A stretch of 64,000 nt of DNA from Tateyamaria omphalii (GCF_019802125.1 NZ_JAHVHT010000001.1:1-64000), one strand, 5' to 3'. Shown: positions 27,538 through 37,037, counted from the stretch's first letter. The notes: generated by a model from the sequence alone, not told the origin. Numbers and translations are program-made.

Positions 27538-27918
27538 ATGTTTTCAACCCTCTCTCTCGTGGCCCTTGGCGGGGCGATTGGCGCGTCGCTGCGTTGGCTG
27601 ACGGGCGTGGCGATGCTGCGCGCGCTTGGGCCGTCGGACTTTCCGCTGGCCATCATCACCGTCAATGTCGTGGGCTCATTCCTGATGGGCGTTTTTGTCG
27701 TAACCGCCGCGCAGAAGGGGCTAACGCACCTGTCGCCCTTTTTGATGACGGGGCTGCTTGGTGGGTTCACGACGTTCAGTGCGTTCTCCCTTGAAACCAT
27801 GACCTTGATCGAGCGTGGCGAAACAGCCTCTGCCGCGCTTTACATCCTGCTGTCCGTCGGTCTGTCCGTCGGGGCGCTCGCCGTGGGGCTGCTCATCGCC
27901 AGGGGGCTCTTCGCATGA
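27538..27918 (+). CDS. crcB: Fluoride channel CrcB/Fluc
   Basis: 126 residues with four membrane helices. ALGGAIGASLRWLTG, the NVVGSFLMGVF motif with the pore Asn, and GLLGGFTTFSAFSLE with the phenylalanine-box and Thr track are diagnostic of Fluc channels that export fluoride. ATG 27538 is used; the longer frame to 27511 lacks support. No fluoride riboswitch was recognised upstream. It overlaps the pseudouridine synthase gene by four bases. Confidence 0.95.
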   Translation: MFSTLSLVALGGAIGASLRWLTGVAMLRALGPSDFPLAIITVNVVGSFLMGVFVVTAAQKGLTHLSPFLMTGLLGGFTTFSAFSLETMTLIERGETASAALYILLSVGLSVGALAVGLLIARGLFA

Positions 27919-28952
27919 GTGGGGTTCAGACCGTGACCGTGGAGGCGGGCGAAGGTGATCAGCGCCTCGACCGTTGGATGAAGCGCCGCTTTCCGCAGGT
28001 GAGCCAAGGCATGATCGAAAAGATGTGCCGCAAGGGCGAATGCCGGGTTGATGGCGGTCGCGTCAAATCCTCGACGCGCGTCGAGGAAGGTCAACAAGTG
28101 CGCATCCCGCCCTTGCCAGACCGCCCCGCGCCAGTGGTGCAAAAGACGCGCATTTCCGACAAAGACGCCAAGATGATCCGCGACTGCGTGATCTACAAGG
28201 ACGATCAGGTCATCGCGATCAACAAGCCGTCGGGCCTGCCGACGCAAGGCGGATCGGGGCAGACCAAGCACGTGGACGGTTTGGCCGAGGCGCTGACATT
28301 CGACGCGGATGAAAAGCCGCGCCTTGTGCACCGGTTGGACAAAGACACGTCGGGCGTTCTGCTGCTGGCGCGGACGCGGCTCGCCGCCAAGTCGCTGACG
28401 GCGGCCATGCGCCATCACGACACGCGCAAGATCTACTGGGCGCTCGTTGCGGGTGTGCCGACACCCTACTTGGGCGAGATCAAATACGGACTGGTCAAGG
28501 CGCCGGGCGGCGGGCGTGGCGGTGAGGGTGAAAAGATGATCGCGGTGCATCCGCGCGACATCGACGGCACACCGGGCGCCAAGCGGGCGCATACCATGTA
28601 TGCGACGCTCTTCCGTGTGGCCTCCCGTGCCGCCTGGGTGGCGATGGAACCGATTACTGGCAGGACGCACCAGCTGCGCGCCCATATGGCCGAGATCGGC
28701 CACCCCATCGTCGGCGACGGGAAGTATGGTGGGTCGAGCCAGGAAAACCTCGGTGATGGCTGGGGCGCGAAGGTCGGCGGCATCATCTCGCAGAAGCTGC
28801 ACCTGCACGCCCGCATGATGCGGTTCGAACAGCCCGAGACGCGCAAGGTCATTACCGTCACGGCAGAGTTGCCCGACCACATGAAGCAAAGCTGGGATAC
28901 GTTCGGCTGGACCGAAGACCTGGCCGCCGAAGATCCGTTCGAGGCGCTGTAA
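27915..28952 (+). CDS. rluC: RluA-family 23S rRNA pseudouridine synthase (RluC-like)
   Basis: 345 residues. An S4 RNA-binding domain (RLDRWMKRRFPQVSQGMIEKM) opens the protein. The catalytic domain has the RLVHRLDKDTSGVLLLART motif with the catalytic Asp and GRTHQLRAHM. RluC makes pseudouridines in 23S rRNA; assignment to RluC rather than RluD rests on overall pattern and length. It is coupled to crcB by an ATGA overlap and to the HAD gene by direct abutment. Confidence 0.9.
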   Translation: MSGVQTVTVEAGEGDQRLDRWMKRRFPQVSQGMIEKMCRKGECRVDGGRVKSSTRVEEGQQVRIPPLPDRPAPVVQKTRISDKDAKMIRDCVIYKDDQVIAINKPSGLPTQGGSGQTKHVDGLAEALTFDADEKPRLVHRLDKDTSGVLLLARTRLAAKSLTAAMRHHDTRKIYWALVAGVPTPYLGEIKYGLVKAPGGGRGGEGEKMIAVHPRDIDGTPGAKRAHTMYATLFRVASRAAWVAMEPITGRTHQLRAHMAEIGHPIVGDGKYGGSSQENLGDGWGAKVGGIISQKLHLHARMMRFEQPETRKVITVTAELPDHMKQSWDTFGWTEDLAAEDPFEAL

Positions 28953-29606
28953 ATGCGTCTGGTGGTCTTTGACGTGGACGGCACGCTGGTCGACAGCCAG
29001 GCCGATATCGTCGCCAGCATGGCGGCGGCCTTTGGCGCTGTCGACGTGCCCGCACCGACGCGGCAGGATATTCTGGGTATTGTCGGGCTGTCCTTGCCCG
29101 TTGCCATGCAGACCCTTGCGCCGGAGGCGGACCACGACCGGATGGTCGCGGTTTACAAGGACAGCTATGCCGATCTGCGATTGAGCAATGGGGCTGCATC
29201 CTCGCCCCTCTACCCCGGTGCGCGTGCAGCACTTGATCGCCTGAACGGGCGGGATGACATCCTGTTGGGCATCGCGACGGGCAAATCCAAGCGTGGGCTC
29301 GAGGGTTTGATCGAAACACACGGGCTGGACGGGATGTTTGTGACCCGGCAGGTGGCCGACTTCCACCCGTCAAAACCGCATCCGTCCATGCTGCAAGCTG
29401 CGATGGACGAGGCTGGAGTGTATGCCGCTGACGCCGTGATGATCGGCGACACCAGCTTCGATGCGGACATGGCGCAGGCGGCAGGAATGCCGTTCATCGG
29501 GGTTGGCTGGGGCTACCATCCGGCGGTCCGGCTGACGGGCGCGCGGACGGTTTTGGACGACTTTGATGACCTTGATGACGCGCTGGGCGCACTGTGGGCG
29601 GAATGA
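28953..29606 (+). CDS. HAD-superfamily hydrolase (phosphoglycolate-phosphatase-like)
   Basis: 217 residues. Motif I is VVFDVDGTLVDSQ (Asp nucleophile and acid), motif II GIATGKSKRGL, and motif III/IV KPHPSMLQAAMDEAGV...VMIGDTSFDADMAQAAG. The helical cap between motifs I and II matches the Gph/PGP-like subclass. The substrate is uncertain. It begins at the base after the rluC stop. The next gene starts two bases after it ends. Confidence 0.9.
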   Translation: MRLVVFDVDGTLVDSQADIVASMAAAFGAVDVPAPTRQDILGIVGLSLPVAMQTLAPEADHDRMVAVYKDSYADLRLSNGAASSPLYPGARAALDRLNGRDDILLGIATGKSKRGLEGLIETHGLDGMFVTRQVADFHPSKPHPSMLQAAMDEAGVYAADAVMIGDTSFDADMAQAAGMPFIGVGWGYHPAVRLTGARTVLDDFDDLDDALGALWAE

Positions 29607-29607
29607 C

Positions 29608-30321
29608 ATGAGCGAGTGGAAGCAAAAACGGTTCTGGACAAATGCCACGGCCGAAGAGGTTGCAGGCGGTTGGACGGTCAAGCTGGATGGTCGCCCGGTC
29701 AAGACACCCGCCAAGGCGGCACTGACCTTGCCCACGGCTGCCATGGCCGAAGCTGTTGCCGCCGAGTGGGACGCACAGGACGAGGTGGTGAACCCGCTTT
29801 CCATGCCCTTCACGCGCAGTGCGAACGCGGCCATCGACAAGGTGGCCGTGCAACATGCCGAGGTCGCGGACATGCTGGCAGCTTATGGCGATGCGGATCT
29901 GCTGTGTTACCGGGCCGACGGCCCGCAGGCGCTGATCGAGCGGCAGGCGTCGGTGTGGGATCCCTACCTCGATTGGGCGGATGCGACATGGGGCGTGCGC
30001 CTGCAACCGCGCACGGGACTGATGCACGAATCACAGGATGCGGCGGCGCTTGCCATCCTGTCCAAGCAGGTCCATGCGCTGTCGAATTTCGAATTGGCGG
30101 CCTTTCATGATCTTGTCAGCCTGTCAGGATCGCTGATCCTGGGTTTCGCCGCCGCACAAGACCTGCACCCGCCGCTCACAATTTGGGCAGCCTCGCGGCT
30201 GGACGAAACCTGGCAGGAGGAGCAATGGGGCGAAGATGAGGAAGCCCAGGAGGTCGCGAAGGTCAAGGAAGGGTCGTTTTTGCACGCCAAAGCCTTTTTT
30301 GACGTGGCAAAAGTGACCTGA
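29608..30321 (+). CDS. ATP12-family F1-ATPase assembly chaperone
   Basis: 237 residues from ATG 29608. WKQKRFWTNATAEEVAGGWTVKLDGRPVKTPAKAALTLPT is the ATP12 start, and LHPPLTIWAASRLDETWQEEQWGEDEEA with the W-Q-E-E-Q-W-G block is also conserved. In mitochondria Atp12 binds the alpha subunit of F1; alphaproteobacterial copies are thought to do the same. The crcB-rluC-HAD-atp12 string is a common arrangement in this family. Confidence 0.93.
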   Translation: MSEWKQKRFWTNATAEEVAGGWTVKLDGRPVKTPAKAALTLPTAAMAEAVAAEWDAQDEVVNPLSMPFTRSANAAIDKVAVQHAEVADMLAAYGDADLLCYRADGPQALIERQASVWDPYLDWADATWGVRLQPRTGLMHESQDAAALAILSKQVHALSNFELAAFHDLVSLSGSLILGFAAAQDLHPPLTIWAASRLDETWQEEQWGEDEEAQEVAKVKEGSFLHAKAFFDVAKVT

Positions 30322-30384
30322 CGCAACGTCAAGACGTCACCGCGAAAAGCGCACAATTATGCATCGTTTTTGATGATGCCGCCC

Positions 30385-30414
30385 TTGACGTTTTGCGATG
30401 AATCCCCGCAAACT
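30385..30414 (+). promoter_or_regulatory. Candidate promoter for the bzt operon
   Basis: TTGACG (30385-30390) and CAAACT (30409-30414) are 18 bases apart, about 115 bases before bztA. The -10 element is weak. Confidence 0.35.
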
Positions 30415-30527
30415 AACGCCCACCAGTTGGGGATAACCCCTGCTGGATCACTTTCGACGCGGTGTGATCACTCAAGCCGCGTTGATCGGACCGCTGAAAC
30501 ATGGCGGACAATCAGGAAGAGGTAAAA

Positions 30528-31544
30528 ATGAAAAAAACCGTACTCTTTGGCGCGCTGACCGCCGCTGGCCTGAGCGCCGGCGCTGCGGCTGCTGGCACGC
30601 TCGATGACGTGAAAGCACGCGGCACGCTGAACTGCGGCGTGGCCACCGGACTTGTGGGCTTTGCGACACCCGACGCAAATGGCGAGTGGCAGGGCTTTGA
30701 CGTTGCTGTATGCCGCGCGGTTGCCGCGGCCGTTCTGGGCGACGCAACAGCCGTTGAATTCGTTCCGACCACGGGCAAGACGCGGTTTACCGCGCTGGCT
30801 TCGGGTGAAATCGACATGCTGGCCCGTAACACCACATGGACCTTCTCGCGCGACGTGGACCTCAAGTTCACCTTCGTTGGCGTGAACTACTACGACGGCC
30901 AAGGCTTCATGGTTCCCAAGGATCTGGGTGTTTCGTCGGCCAAGGAACTGGACGGCGCGACCGTCTGCATCCAGACCGGCACCACGACCGAGCTGAACCT
31001 GGCGGACTTCTTCCGCGTCAACGGCATCAGCTACGAGCCCGTGCCGATCGAAACCAACGCCGAAGCGCAGCAGCAGTACCTGGCTGGCGCATGTGACGTC
31101 TACACCACGGACGCCTCCGGTCTGGCCGCGACACGCGCTGCATTCGAAGCGCCCGGTGATCACGTCCTGCTGCCCGAAATCATCTCGAAAGAGCCGCTGG
31201 GCCCGCTGGTCCGTCACGGCGACAACGAGTGGGGCGATGTGGTTCGCTGGACCCTGAACGCGCTGATCTCGGCCGAAGAGCTGGGCATCACCTCCACCAA
31301 CATCTCCGAGATGGGTGCAGGCACAAACAACCCGGAAATCAACCGTATCCTCGGCACCGAAGGTACGCTGGGTGAGATGCTGGGTCTGGACGCTGACTGG
31401 GCGATGAAAGCGATCACCGCCGGCGGCAACTACGGCGAAATCTTCGAGAAGAACATCGGCGAATCCACCCCGATCGGTCTGGCCCGCGGCCTGAACGCTC
31501 AGTGGACCGATGGCGGCCTGCTCTACAGCCCGCCCTTCCGCTAA
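30528..31544 (+). CDS. bztA: General L-amino-acid ABC transporter, periplasmic binding protein
   Basis: 338 residues from ATG 30528, with AGGAAGAGG upstream. The signal peptide is KKTVLFGALTAAGLSAGAAAA. A family 3 solute-binding domain follows: LNCGVATGLVGFATPD, RFTALASGEIDMLARNTTWTFSRD and YLAGACDVYTTDASGLA. It corresponds to BztA of Rhodobacter capsulatus (AapJ of rhizobia), which binds Glu, Gln, Asp and Asn. The operon is bztABCD; a strong hairpin after bztA probably gives it higher mRNA levels. Confidence 0.95.
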   Translation: MKKTVLFGALTAAGLSAGAAAAGTLDDVKARGTLNCGVATGLVGFATPDANGEWQGFDVAVCRAVAAAVLGDATAVEFVPTTGKTRFTALASGEIDMLARNTTWTFSRDVDLKFTFVGVNYYDGQGFMVPKDLGVSSAKELDGATVCIQTGTTTELNLADFFRVNGISYEPVPIETNAEAQQQYLAGACDVYTTDASGLAATRAAFEAPGDHVLLPEIISKEPLGPLVRHGDNEWGDVVRWTLNALISAEELGITSTNISEMGAGTNNPEINRILGTEGTLGEMLGLDADWAMKAITAGGNYGEIFEKNIGESTPIGLARGLNAQWTDGGLLYSPPFR

Positions 31545-31555
31545 GATACCAAGCC

Positions 31556-31585
31556 GAGGGGCGCAGGTTAAACCCTGCGCCCCTT
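31556..31585 (+). terminator. Hairpin between bztA and bztB
   Basis: AGGGGCGCAGG and CCTGCGCCCCT form an 11-bp stem with a six-base loop. It lies 12 bases after bztA and lacks a long T-run. Such hairpins after binding-protein genes stabilise the upstream mRNA or end part of the transcription. Confidence 0.65.
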
Positions 31586-31712
31586 GCGCATCTGGGCACA
31601 AGATCGCTGAAAACAGCGGCAGAGATGCCTTAAGGACAGCCAACTTCTGAAAACCCGGCCCCGCGCCACGGCGCGACAAAAACCAAGGGTCGGCACCACG
31701 GGGACCCTCTCC

Positions 31713-32945
31713 ATGACCACGATGACCGACCCTCCTCAGGAGTCGTTCCGCGTGTCGATGTTGATCAACGACACGCGCTACAGATCTTACACCTTTCAAT
31801 TCATTGCGCTTTTGGCCCTTGTGGTGTCGATCGCATACCTGATGAGCAACATGTTCGCCAACTTGCGCGACCAGGGCCTGTTCCTTAGCTGGGCGTTCCT
31901 TGGCGAGCCTGCGGGCTACGACATCAATCAGCGCCTGATCGAATACAACAGTCAGATGACACACTGGCGCGCCACGCTCGTGGGTGTGTTGAACACGCTG
32001 CTGGTGGCTTTCCTGGCGTGCGTTTCTGCCACCGTTCTGGGTGTGATCGCGGGCGTTCTGCGCCTGTCGAACAACTGGCTCGTGTCCAAGCTCATGTCGG
32101 CCTATGTCGAGGCGTTCCGCAACGTGCCGGTCCTGATCTGGATCATCATCATCTTCACCATCATGACGGCCGTCATGCCTGCCCCGCGTGCCTTCCGTGG
32201 GGACGAGCCGGACGCAGCCATGTTGTTCGGTCTCTTTGCCTTTACCAACCGCGGCGTCTATGTGCCCGCACCGATCCTCGGCAATCCACTTTTCGGGTCG
32301 GCTGCCATGGGTTGGTTGCTGATCGTGCTGGGTTTGGTCGGTTCCTTCTTCGGTGCCAAGGCGCTGAGTGCATGGGCCAATGCCAAACAGGAACTGACGG
32401 GTGAGCGTCCGACGACATGGTACATTACCTTGGCCATCTGGTTCGTGCCGTTGCTGGTGCTGCTGACAATCATGGGACTCAGCTGGAATGTTCCAGCGCT
32501 CAAGGGGTTCAACTTCGCCGGTGGCCTGACCATCCGCGGCTCGCTGATCGCGCTTTGGTTCGCTCTGGCGATCTACACCGGTGCGTTCATTGCAGAAAAC
32601 GTGCGTGCAGGTATTCAGGCAATCAGCAAGGGCCAGACCGAGGCGGCTGCGTCGCTGGGCCTGCGGCCCGGTCGGATCATGAACCTCGTGATCTTGCCGC
32701 AAGCGCTGCGGGTCATCATCCCGCCGCTGATCTCGCAATACCTGAACATCACCAAGAACTCGTCGCTGGCGATTGCCGTGGGTTACATGGACATCACCGG
32801 CACGCTGGGGGGCATCACGCTGAACCAGACGGGCCGGGCCATCGAATGCGTCCTGCTGCTGATGTTGTTCTACCTGACGATCAGCCTGCTGATTTCGGCA
32901 GTGATGAACGTCTACAACAACTCCGTGAAGCTGAAGGAGCGGTGA
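31713..32945 (+). CDS. bztB: Amino-acid ABC transporter permease BztB/AapQ
   Basis: 410 residues with about eight membrane segments. The N-terminal half is an extended membrane domain typical of BztB, longer than ordinary HisM-type permeases. The inner-membrane EAA loop is AISKGQTEAAASLGLRPGRIMNLVILPQALR near the C-terminus, where the ATPase docks. The start may be ATG 31713 or the in-frame ATG at 31722. bztC follows one base after its stop. Confidence 0.94.
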   Translation: MTTMTDPPQESFRVSMLINDTRYRSYTFQFIALLALVVSIAYLMSNMFANLRDQGLFLSWAFLGEPAGYDINQRLIEYNSQMTHWRATLVGVLNTLLVAFLACVSATVLGVIAGVLRLSNNWLVSKLMSAYVEAFRNVPVLIWIIIIFTIMTAVMPAPRAFRGDEPDAAMLFGLFAFTNRGVYVPAPILGNPLFGSAAMGWLLIVLGLVGSFFGAKALSAWANAKQELTGERPTTWYITLAIWFVPLLVLLTIMGLSWNVPALKGFNFAGGLTIRGSLIALWFALAIYTGAFIAENVRAGIQAISKGQTEAAASLGLRPGRIMNLVILPQALRVIIPPLISQYLNITKNSSLAIAVGYMDITGTLGGITLNQTGRAIECVLLLMLFYLTISLLISAVMNVYNNSVKLKER

Positions 32946-32946
32946 G

Positions 32947-34245
32947 ATGAGCGATACACACGCACAAACCGTCGCTTTCGTCCGCGACACGCAACTGCCC
33001 CCATCCCCGCCGCCTGCGTCCGAGGTCGGACTGGTTGGCTGGCTGCGCGGCAACCTTTTCAACGGTGTCTGGGGTACAGTTCTGACCCTGCTGTCGCTTT
33101 ATGCGATCTACGCCATCCTTGCCTCGGCGCTGCCCTGGCTCTTCAACGGCGTCTGGACAACCAAGAGCCTCGCAGAGTGCCGCGAAGTGCTGGACGGTGT
33201 ACGGGGCGGTTGTTTCTCGGTTCTGACGGAGCGGGTTCACCAGTTGCTGTACGGCTTCAAATACCCGGCCTCCGAATACTGGCGTGCAAACCTGGCCCTT
33301 GTCTTGCTGCTTGTCGCGGCGCTGCCTGTGCTGATCTACACGCTGCCGCGCAAGATGCTGATCATCACGGCGCTGTACCCCTTTGTGGCCTTCTGGCTGA
33401 TCTGGGGCGGCACGATTTTGACCCCGCTGCTGGCGTTGGTCGGCTTTGTTGCAGGCTACTTCGTTTTCCAAAAGCTCAGCACGTCGAGCTTTGCGGCTGG
33501 TTTCTTCGGTGCGGTGATCGCTGCGATCCTGGTCTGGACAATTGGCGGCTGGCTCATCCCAGACAACGCCAACGCCAATGCGATGCTGCGCTATGTGCCA
33601 AGCCGTGATCTGGGTGGCTTCATGCTGAACATGATGCTGGGCGTGACCTGCGTGTCGCTGTCGATCCCGCTGGGCATCGTGCTGGCGCTGGGCCGTCAGT
33701 CGGACATGCCGATCATCAAGTGGATCTGCGTGGTCTTCATCGAATTCGTGCGGGGTGTGCCCCTCATCACGCTGCTCTTCGTGGCGTCGGTGATGCTGGC
33801 CTATTTCTTCCCGCCGAACAGCACTGTGGACCTGTTCCTGCGCGTGGTGATCATGATCACCATGTTCTCGGCCGCCTATATCGCCGAGGTGATCCGGGGT
33901 GGCCTCGCCGCCCTGCCGCGCGGCCAGTACGAGGCGGCGGACAGCCTTGGCCTCGACTATCCGCAGGCCATGCGTCTGATCATCCTGCCGCAAGCGCTCA
34001 AGATCTCGATCCCCGGGATCGTGAACGTGGCCGTGGGTCTGTTCAAGGACACAACACTGGTGTCGGTGATCTCGATGTTCGACCTCGTTGGCATGATCCG
34101 CGGACCGATCCTGTCCGCGCAGGAGTGGAACGGCGTCTACTGGGAACTGCTTGGCTTTGCCTCGCTCCTGTTCTTCGTCGTTTGCTACGGCATCTCGCAA
34201 TACTCGCAATGGCTCGAACGCCAGCTTGCGACTGACCACCGTTAA
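32947..34245 (+). CDS. bztC: Amino-acid ABC transporter permease BztC/AapM
   Basis: 432 residues. Like R. capsulatus BztC it is longer than the rhizobial AapM (about 384). A cytoplasmic N-terminus leads into several extra helices, then the permease core [26 protein letters not shown], and the EAA loop [31 protein letters not shown]. It pairs with BztB to form the channel. The ATPase gene follows after 13 bases. Confidence 0.94.
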   Translation: MSDTHAQTVAFVRDTQLPPSPPPASEVGLVGWLRGNLFNGVWGTVLTLLSLYAIYAILASALPWLFNGVWTTKSLAECREVLDGVRGGCFSVLTERVHQLLYGFKYPASEYWRANLALVLLLVAALPVLIYTLPRKMLIITALYPFVAFWLIWGGTILTPLLALVGFVAGYFVFQKLSTSSFAAGFFGAVIAAILVWTIGGWLIPDNANANAMLRYVPSRDLGGFMLNMMLGVTCVSLSIPLGIVLALGRQSDMPIIKWICVVFIEFVRGVPLITLLFVASVMLAYFFPPNSTVDLFLRVVIMITMFSAAYIAEVIRGGLAALPRGQYEAADSLGLDYPQAMRLIILPQALKISIPGIVNVAVGLFKDTTLVSVISMFDLVGMIRGPILSAQEWNGVYWELLGFASLLFFVVCYGISQYSQWLERQLATDHR

Positions 34246-34258
34246 GGAGTGGGTAACA

Positions 34259-35059
34259 ATGACTGATACAACAACAACCCTGCCCGAAAGCGATCTGCCG
34301 CACGTCGCGGCCAACGTGTCGGATGAGGTGGCGGTGTCCATCGACAAGATGAACAAGTGGTACGGCACCTTCCACGTGCTGCGCGACATCGACCTGACCG
34401 TCTATCGCGGCGAACGGATCGTGATTGCGGGGCCTTCGGGCTCGGGCAAATCCACGCTGATCCGCTGCATCAACGCGCTGGAGGAGCATCAGCAAGGCAC
34501 GATCACCGTCGATGGAACCGTGCTGTCTTCGGACCTCAAGAACATCGACAAGATCCGGTCCGAGGTTGGCATGTGCTTTCAGCACTTCAACCTGTTCCCG
34601 CATCTGTCGATCCTTGAGAACTGCACGCTGGCCCCGATCTGGGTGCGCAAGACGCCCAAGAAGGAAGCCGAAGAAATCGCGATGCACTTCCTGGAAAAGG
34701 TGAAGATCCCCGATCAGGCCGACAAGTATCCCGGTCAGCTCTCGGGCGGTCAGCAGCAGCGGGTGGCGATTGCCCGTTCGCTCTGTATGCGCCCACGTAT
34801 CATGCTGTTCGACGAACCGACATCGGCGCTTGACCCAGAGATGATCAAGGAGGTGCTCGACACCATGGTCGAGCTGGCCGAAGAGGGGATGACCATGCTC
34901 TGCGTGACGCACGAGATGGGCTTTGCCCGTCAGGTGGCGAACCGCGTGATTTTCATGGATGAAGGGCAGATCGTCGAACAGAACGAGCCGGAAGAGTTCT
35001 TCAACAATCCGAAGTCTCCGCGGACGCAGCTGTTCTTGAGCCAGATCCTCGGGCATTGA
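34259..35059 (+). CDS. bztD: Amino-acid ABC transporter ATP-binding protein BztD/AapP
   Basis: 266 residues from ATG 34259, with TTAAGGAGTGGG upstream. Walker A is GPSGSGKST, the Q-loop [10 protein letters not shown], the signature [13 protein letters not shown], Walker [14 protein letters not shown] and the H-loop CVTHEMGFA. It powers the Bzt transporter. The N-terminal 25 residues are a polar extension before the ATPase core. A palindromic repeat follows the stop. Confidence 0.95.
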   Translation: MTDTTTTLPESDLPHVAANVSDEVAVSIDKMNKWYGTFHVLRDIDLTVYRGERIVIAGPSGSGKSTLIRCINALEEHQQGTITVDGTVLSSDLKNIDKIRSEVGMCFQHFNLFPHLSILENCTLAPIWVRKTPKKEAEEIAMHFLEKVKIPDQADKYPGQLSGGQQQRVAIARSLCMRPRIMLFDEPTSALDPEMIKEVLDTMVELAEEGMTMLCVTHEMGFARQVANRVIFMDEGQIVEQNEPEEFFNNPKSPRTQLFLSQILGH

Positions 35060-35061
35060 CC

Positions 35062-35089
35062 TGCGGCGGGGTGAAACCCCGCCCTACCG
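35062..35089. repeat. Dispersed palindromic repeat, copy 6, between convergent genes
   Basis: CTGCGGCGGGGTGAAACC, then CCGCCCTACCG. It fills the 24-base gap between bztD and the convergent phosphatase gene, and its CTA supplies the minus-strand stop codon TAG at 35084-35086. It probably acts as a two-way transcript end. Confidence 0.7.
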
Positions 35090-35578
35090 CATCACTTCGC
35101 GCGGTATCGCGAAATCGATCGGCTGGGCCTCGCGCCAGCCGATGTCGTTCCAGGTGTCGGTGTCAAAGCGGATCACTGTTGCGGCGCAGGTGGGATAGTC
35201 CGCAAACCGGGGATGCCTTGGCGGTTGCGCGACGATCCGATCAGCAAAGTCCGCAATGCCCGGGTTGTGCCCGAGCATGAGAACCGTTTCTGCGCTTTGC
35301 CCTTGCAGCACCTCCATCATCATCTCTGGACCCGCGTGGTAGAGCGCGCGGGTGAAGGTGATGGGGATGTCGAATTTCAGCCCGAGAAAGGTTTGTCCGG
35401 TGCGTTCGCTGCTGGAGCTGACGGCTGCGTCGGGTACGTGTCCGTTGTCGCGCAGCCACTGTCCCATGGCTTCGGCAGAGGCGACGCCGCGCGGGTTCAA
35501 GGGGCGGTCGTGGTCCGCCAGATCCGGTTTGTCCCAACTGGATTTCGCATGGCGCATGAGGATGAGCGTGCGGGTCAT
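35084..35578 (-). CDS. SixA-like histidine phosphatase
   Basis: 164 residues. LILMRHAKSSW (catalytic His10), DRPLNPRG, the SSSERTGQT segment and VLMLGHNPGIADF with the second His make it a small histidine-phosphatase superfamily member of the SixA type. SixA dephosphorylates phosphohistidine proteins in E. coli; the target here is not known. The stop codon lies inside repeat copy 6. Its start overlaps the stop of the Fe-S protein gene. Confidence 0.88.
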   Translation of the reverse strand: MTRTLILMRHAKSSWDKPDLADHDRPLNPRGVASAEAMGQWLRDNGHVPDAAVSSSSERTGQTFLGLKFDIPITFTRALYHAGPEMMMEVLQGQSAETVLMLGHNPGIADFADRIVAQPPRHPRFADYPTCAATVIRFDTDTWNDIGWREAQPIDFAIPREVMR

Positions 35579-36189
35579 GGGTGGAACGCCTTCATGTGGA
35601 ACGCGGATTGCGCGTCGGGCCGGCCGAAGGAATTGCTGACGGGGCAGGCGCGGCGGGCGAGGCAGCCGCCGGCCATGCAGGCAGCACCCTCTGGCGTATC
35701 GAGATACGCCTTACAGGTTGGGACGTCGTAGAAATGGCTGTCAGACAGGGCGTCTACGGGGCAGGCGGAGATGCAGGGTTTAGTGGCGCAAGTGTCGCAT
35801 GGATTTGTCCCCGCGGGGACAGATTCAAATTCCTCAATGAATTCAAGCGCGCAACGTAAAGAAATCATTAATCCGGCTTTTTCATGGATCATCATGCCGG
35901 TTGGGCTTTGCCAGAAGCGGCCCGTGTCGAGCGCCCATGCGATGAACGGCGCGTAGGGTGGACCGTCGGACGGGTAGTGGGCCTTGGCGCCCATGTCCGC
36001 AGCGATGCTGCCCATGATGCGCTTGGACCATGTGTCGACCGGATCCTGGACCTTGTTCAGGTATTCGGGGCTTTGCGTGAAGATGTCCCACCAGCCCGCG
36101 TCGGTGCCGATCAGCACACGGTTTGCCGCCACACCCATGACCATCAGGCCGTGCGGTTTCACTGCAGCGGCGATGGCGTCCAGTTTCAT
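35575..36189 (-). CDS. Ferredoxin-like 4Fe-4S protein (QueG-related)
   Basis: 204 residues from the ATG at 36189. PCDTCATKPCISACPVDAL and CKAYLDTPEGAACMAGGCLARRACPV give two Cys sets suited to two [4Fe-4S] clusters, in the order found in epoxyqueuosine reductase. It lacks the full cobalamin-binding half of QueG, so it is an electron-transfer relative rather than QueG itself. It overlaps its neighbours on both sides by four bases, forming an operon with the desaturase-family gene and the SixA-like gene. Confidence 0.82.
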   Translation of the reverse strand: MKLDAIAAAVKPHGLMVMGVAANRVLIGTDAGWWDIFTQSPEYLNKVQDPVDTWSKRIMGSIAADMGAKAHYPSDGPPYAPFIAWALDTGRFWQSPTGMMIHEKAGLMISLRCALEFIEEFESVPAGTNPCDTCATKPCISACPVDALSDSHFYDVPTCKAYLDTPEGAACMAGGCLARRACPVSNSFGRPDAQSAFHMKAFHP

Positions 36190-36980
36190 TTCCGGGCAAA
36201 GGGCAGGGCGAGGGACCAGCCGAGTTTGGCCGGGCGGTCGTCTTGCCATTCCAGCCCTACCTGCATGTCGTCATGCCCGGCCTCGGGCTGCGCGATATAG
36301 GTGCCGAACATGCGGTCCCAGATCGACAGAGAGAAGCCGTAATTGCTGTCGTGCTCGTGCCGGTGGACCGAGTGGTGGACGCGGTGCATATCGGGCGTCA
36401 CCATCACGCGCCGCACGATGGCGTCGAGCCAGAGGGGCAGGCGGATGTTGGCGTGGTTGAACATGGCGGTGCCGTTCAGGATGATCTCGAACAGGATCAC
36501 GGCGAGGGCGGAGGGGCCGAGCAGGTAGACGGCGCCGATCTTGATCAGCATCGACAGGCCAATCTCGATCGGGTGGAAGCGGATGGCGGTGGTCACGTCC
36601 ATGTCCACGTCAGCGTGATGGACGCGGTGTAGGCGCCAGAGGAGGGGGACCTTGTGCGTGATCAGGTGCTGGGCCCAGATGATGAAGTCGAGGATCAGGA
36701 TGGCTGCGATGATCTCGATCCAGACGGGCAGTGTGAGCGCGTTGAACAGGCCCCAGCCCTGATTGCTGGCATCAATCGCGGCACCCACGGCGAGGACAGG
36801 CAGCAGGAAAGCCATGGCCCGGATCGTCAGTGTATTGGCGATAGTGATGCCCCAATTCGTCACCCAGCGCTGTTTGCGCGATTGGGTGCGTTCACGGCGC
36901 GGCAGCAGGGTTTCGGCCAATGCAAAGAGCGCGAAGAGGCCGAGAAAGACGCCAAAACGGATCAGGGTTTCGTGTTCCAT
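36186..36980 (-). CDS. Sterol desaturase / fatty-acid hydroxylase family protein
   Basis: 264 residues with about five membrane helices. The histidine clusters HLITH, HRVHHADVD and HRVHHSVHRHEHD are the di-iron ligands of this superfamily. Members hydroxylate or desaturate lipids such as ornithine lipids, carotenoids or sterol-like molecules; which one cannot be told. It is the first gene of a three-gene minus-strand operon. Confidence 0.9.
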   Translation of the reverse strand: MEHETLIRFGVFLGLFALFALAETLLPRRERTQSRKQRWVTNWGITIANTLTIRAMAFLLPVLAVGAAIDASNQGWGLFNALTLPVWIEIIAAILILDFIIWAQHLITHKVPLLWRLHRVHHADVDMDVTTAIRFHPIEIGLSMLIKIGAVYLLGPSALAVILFEIILNGTAMFNHANIRLPLWLDAIVRRVMVTPDMHRVHHSVHRHEHDSNYGFSLSIWDRMFGTYIAQPEAGHDDMQVGLEWQDDRPAKLGWSLALPFARK

Positions 36981-37037
36981 GACCCATATCTACCGTGTCG
37001 CCCGTGTCAGGCAATGCGGCGCGCGGACACGTTTGTG

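Noticed and set aside
30468-33062. 864-codon minus-strand open frame opposite bztA and bztB
   Set aside because: Antisense shadow; the composition is Gln/His/Arg-rich low complexity, and the plus strand holds clear bzt genes.
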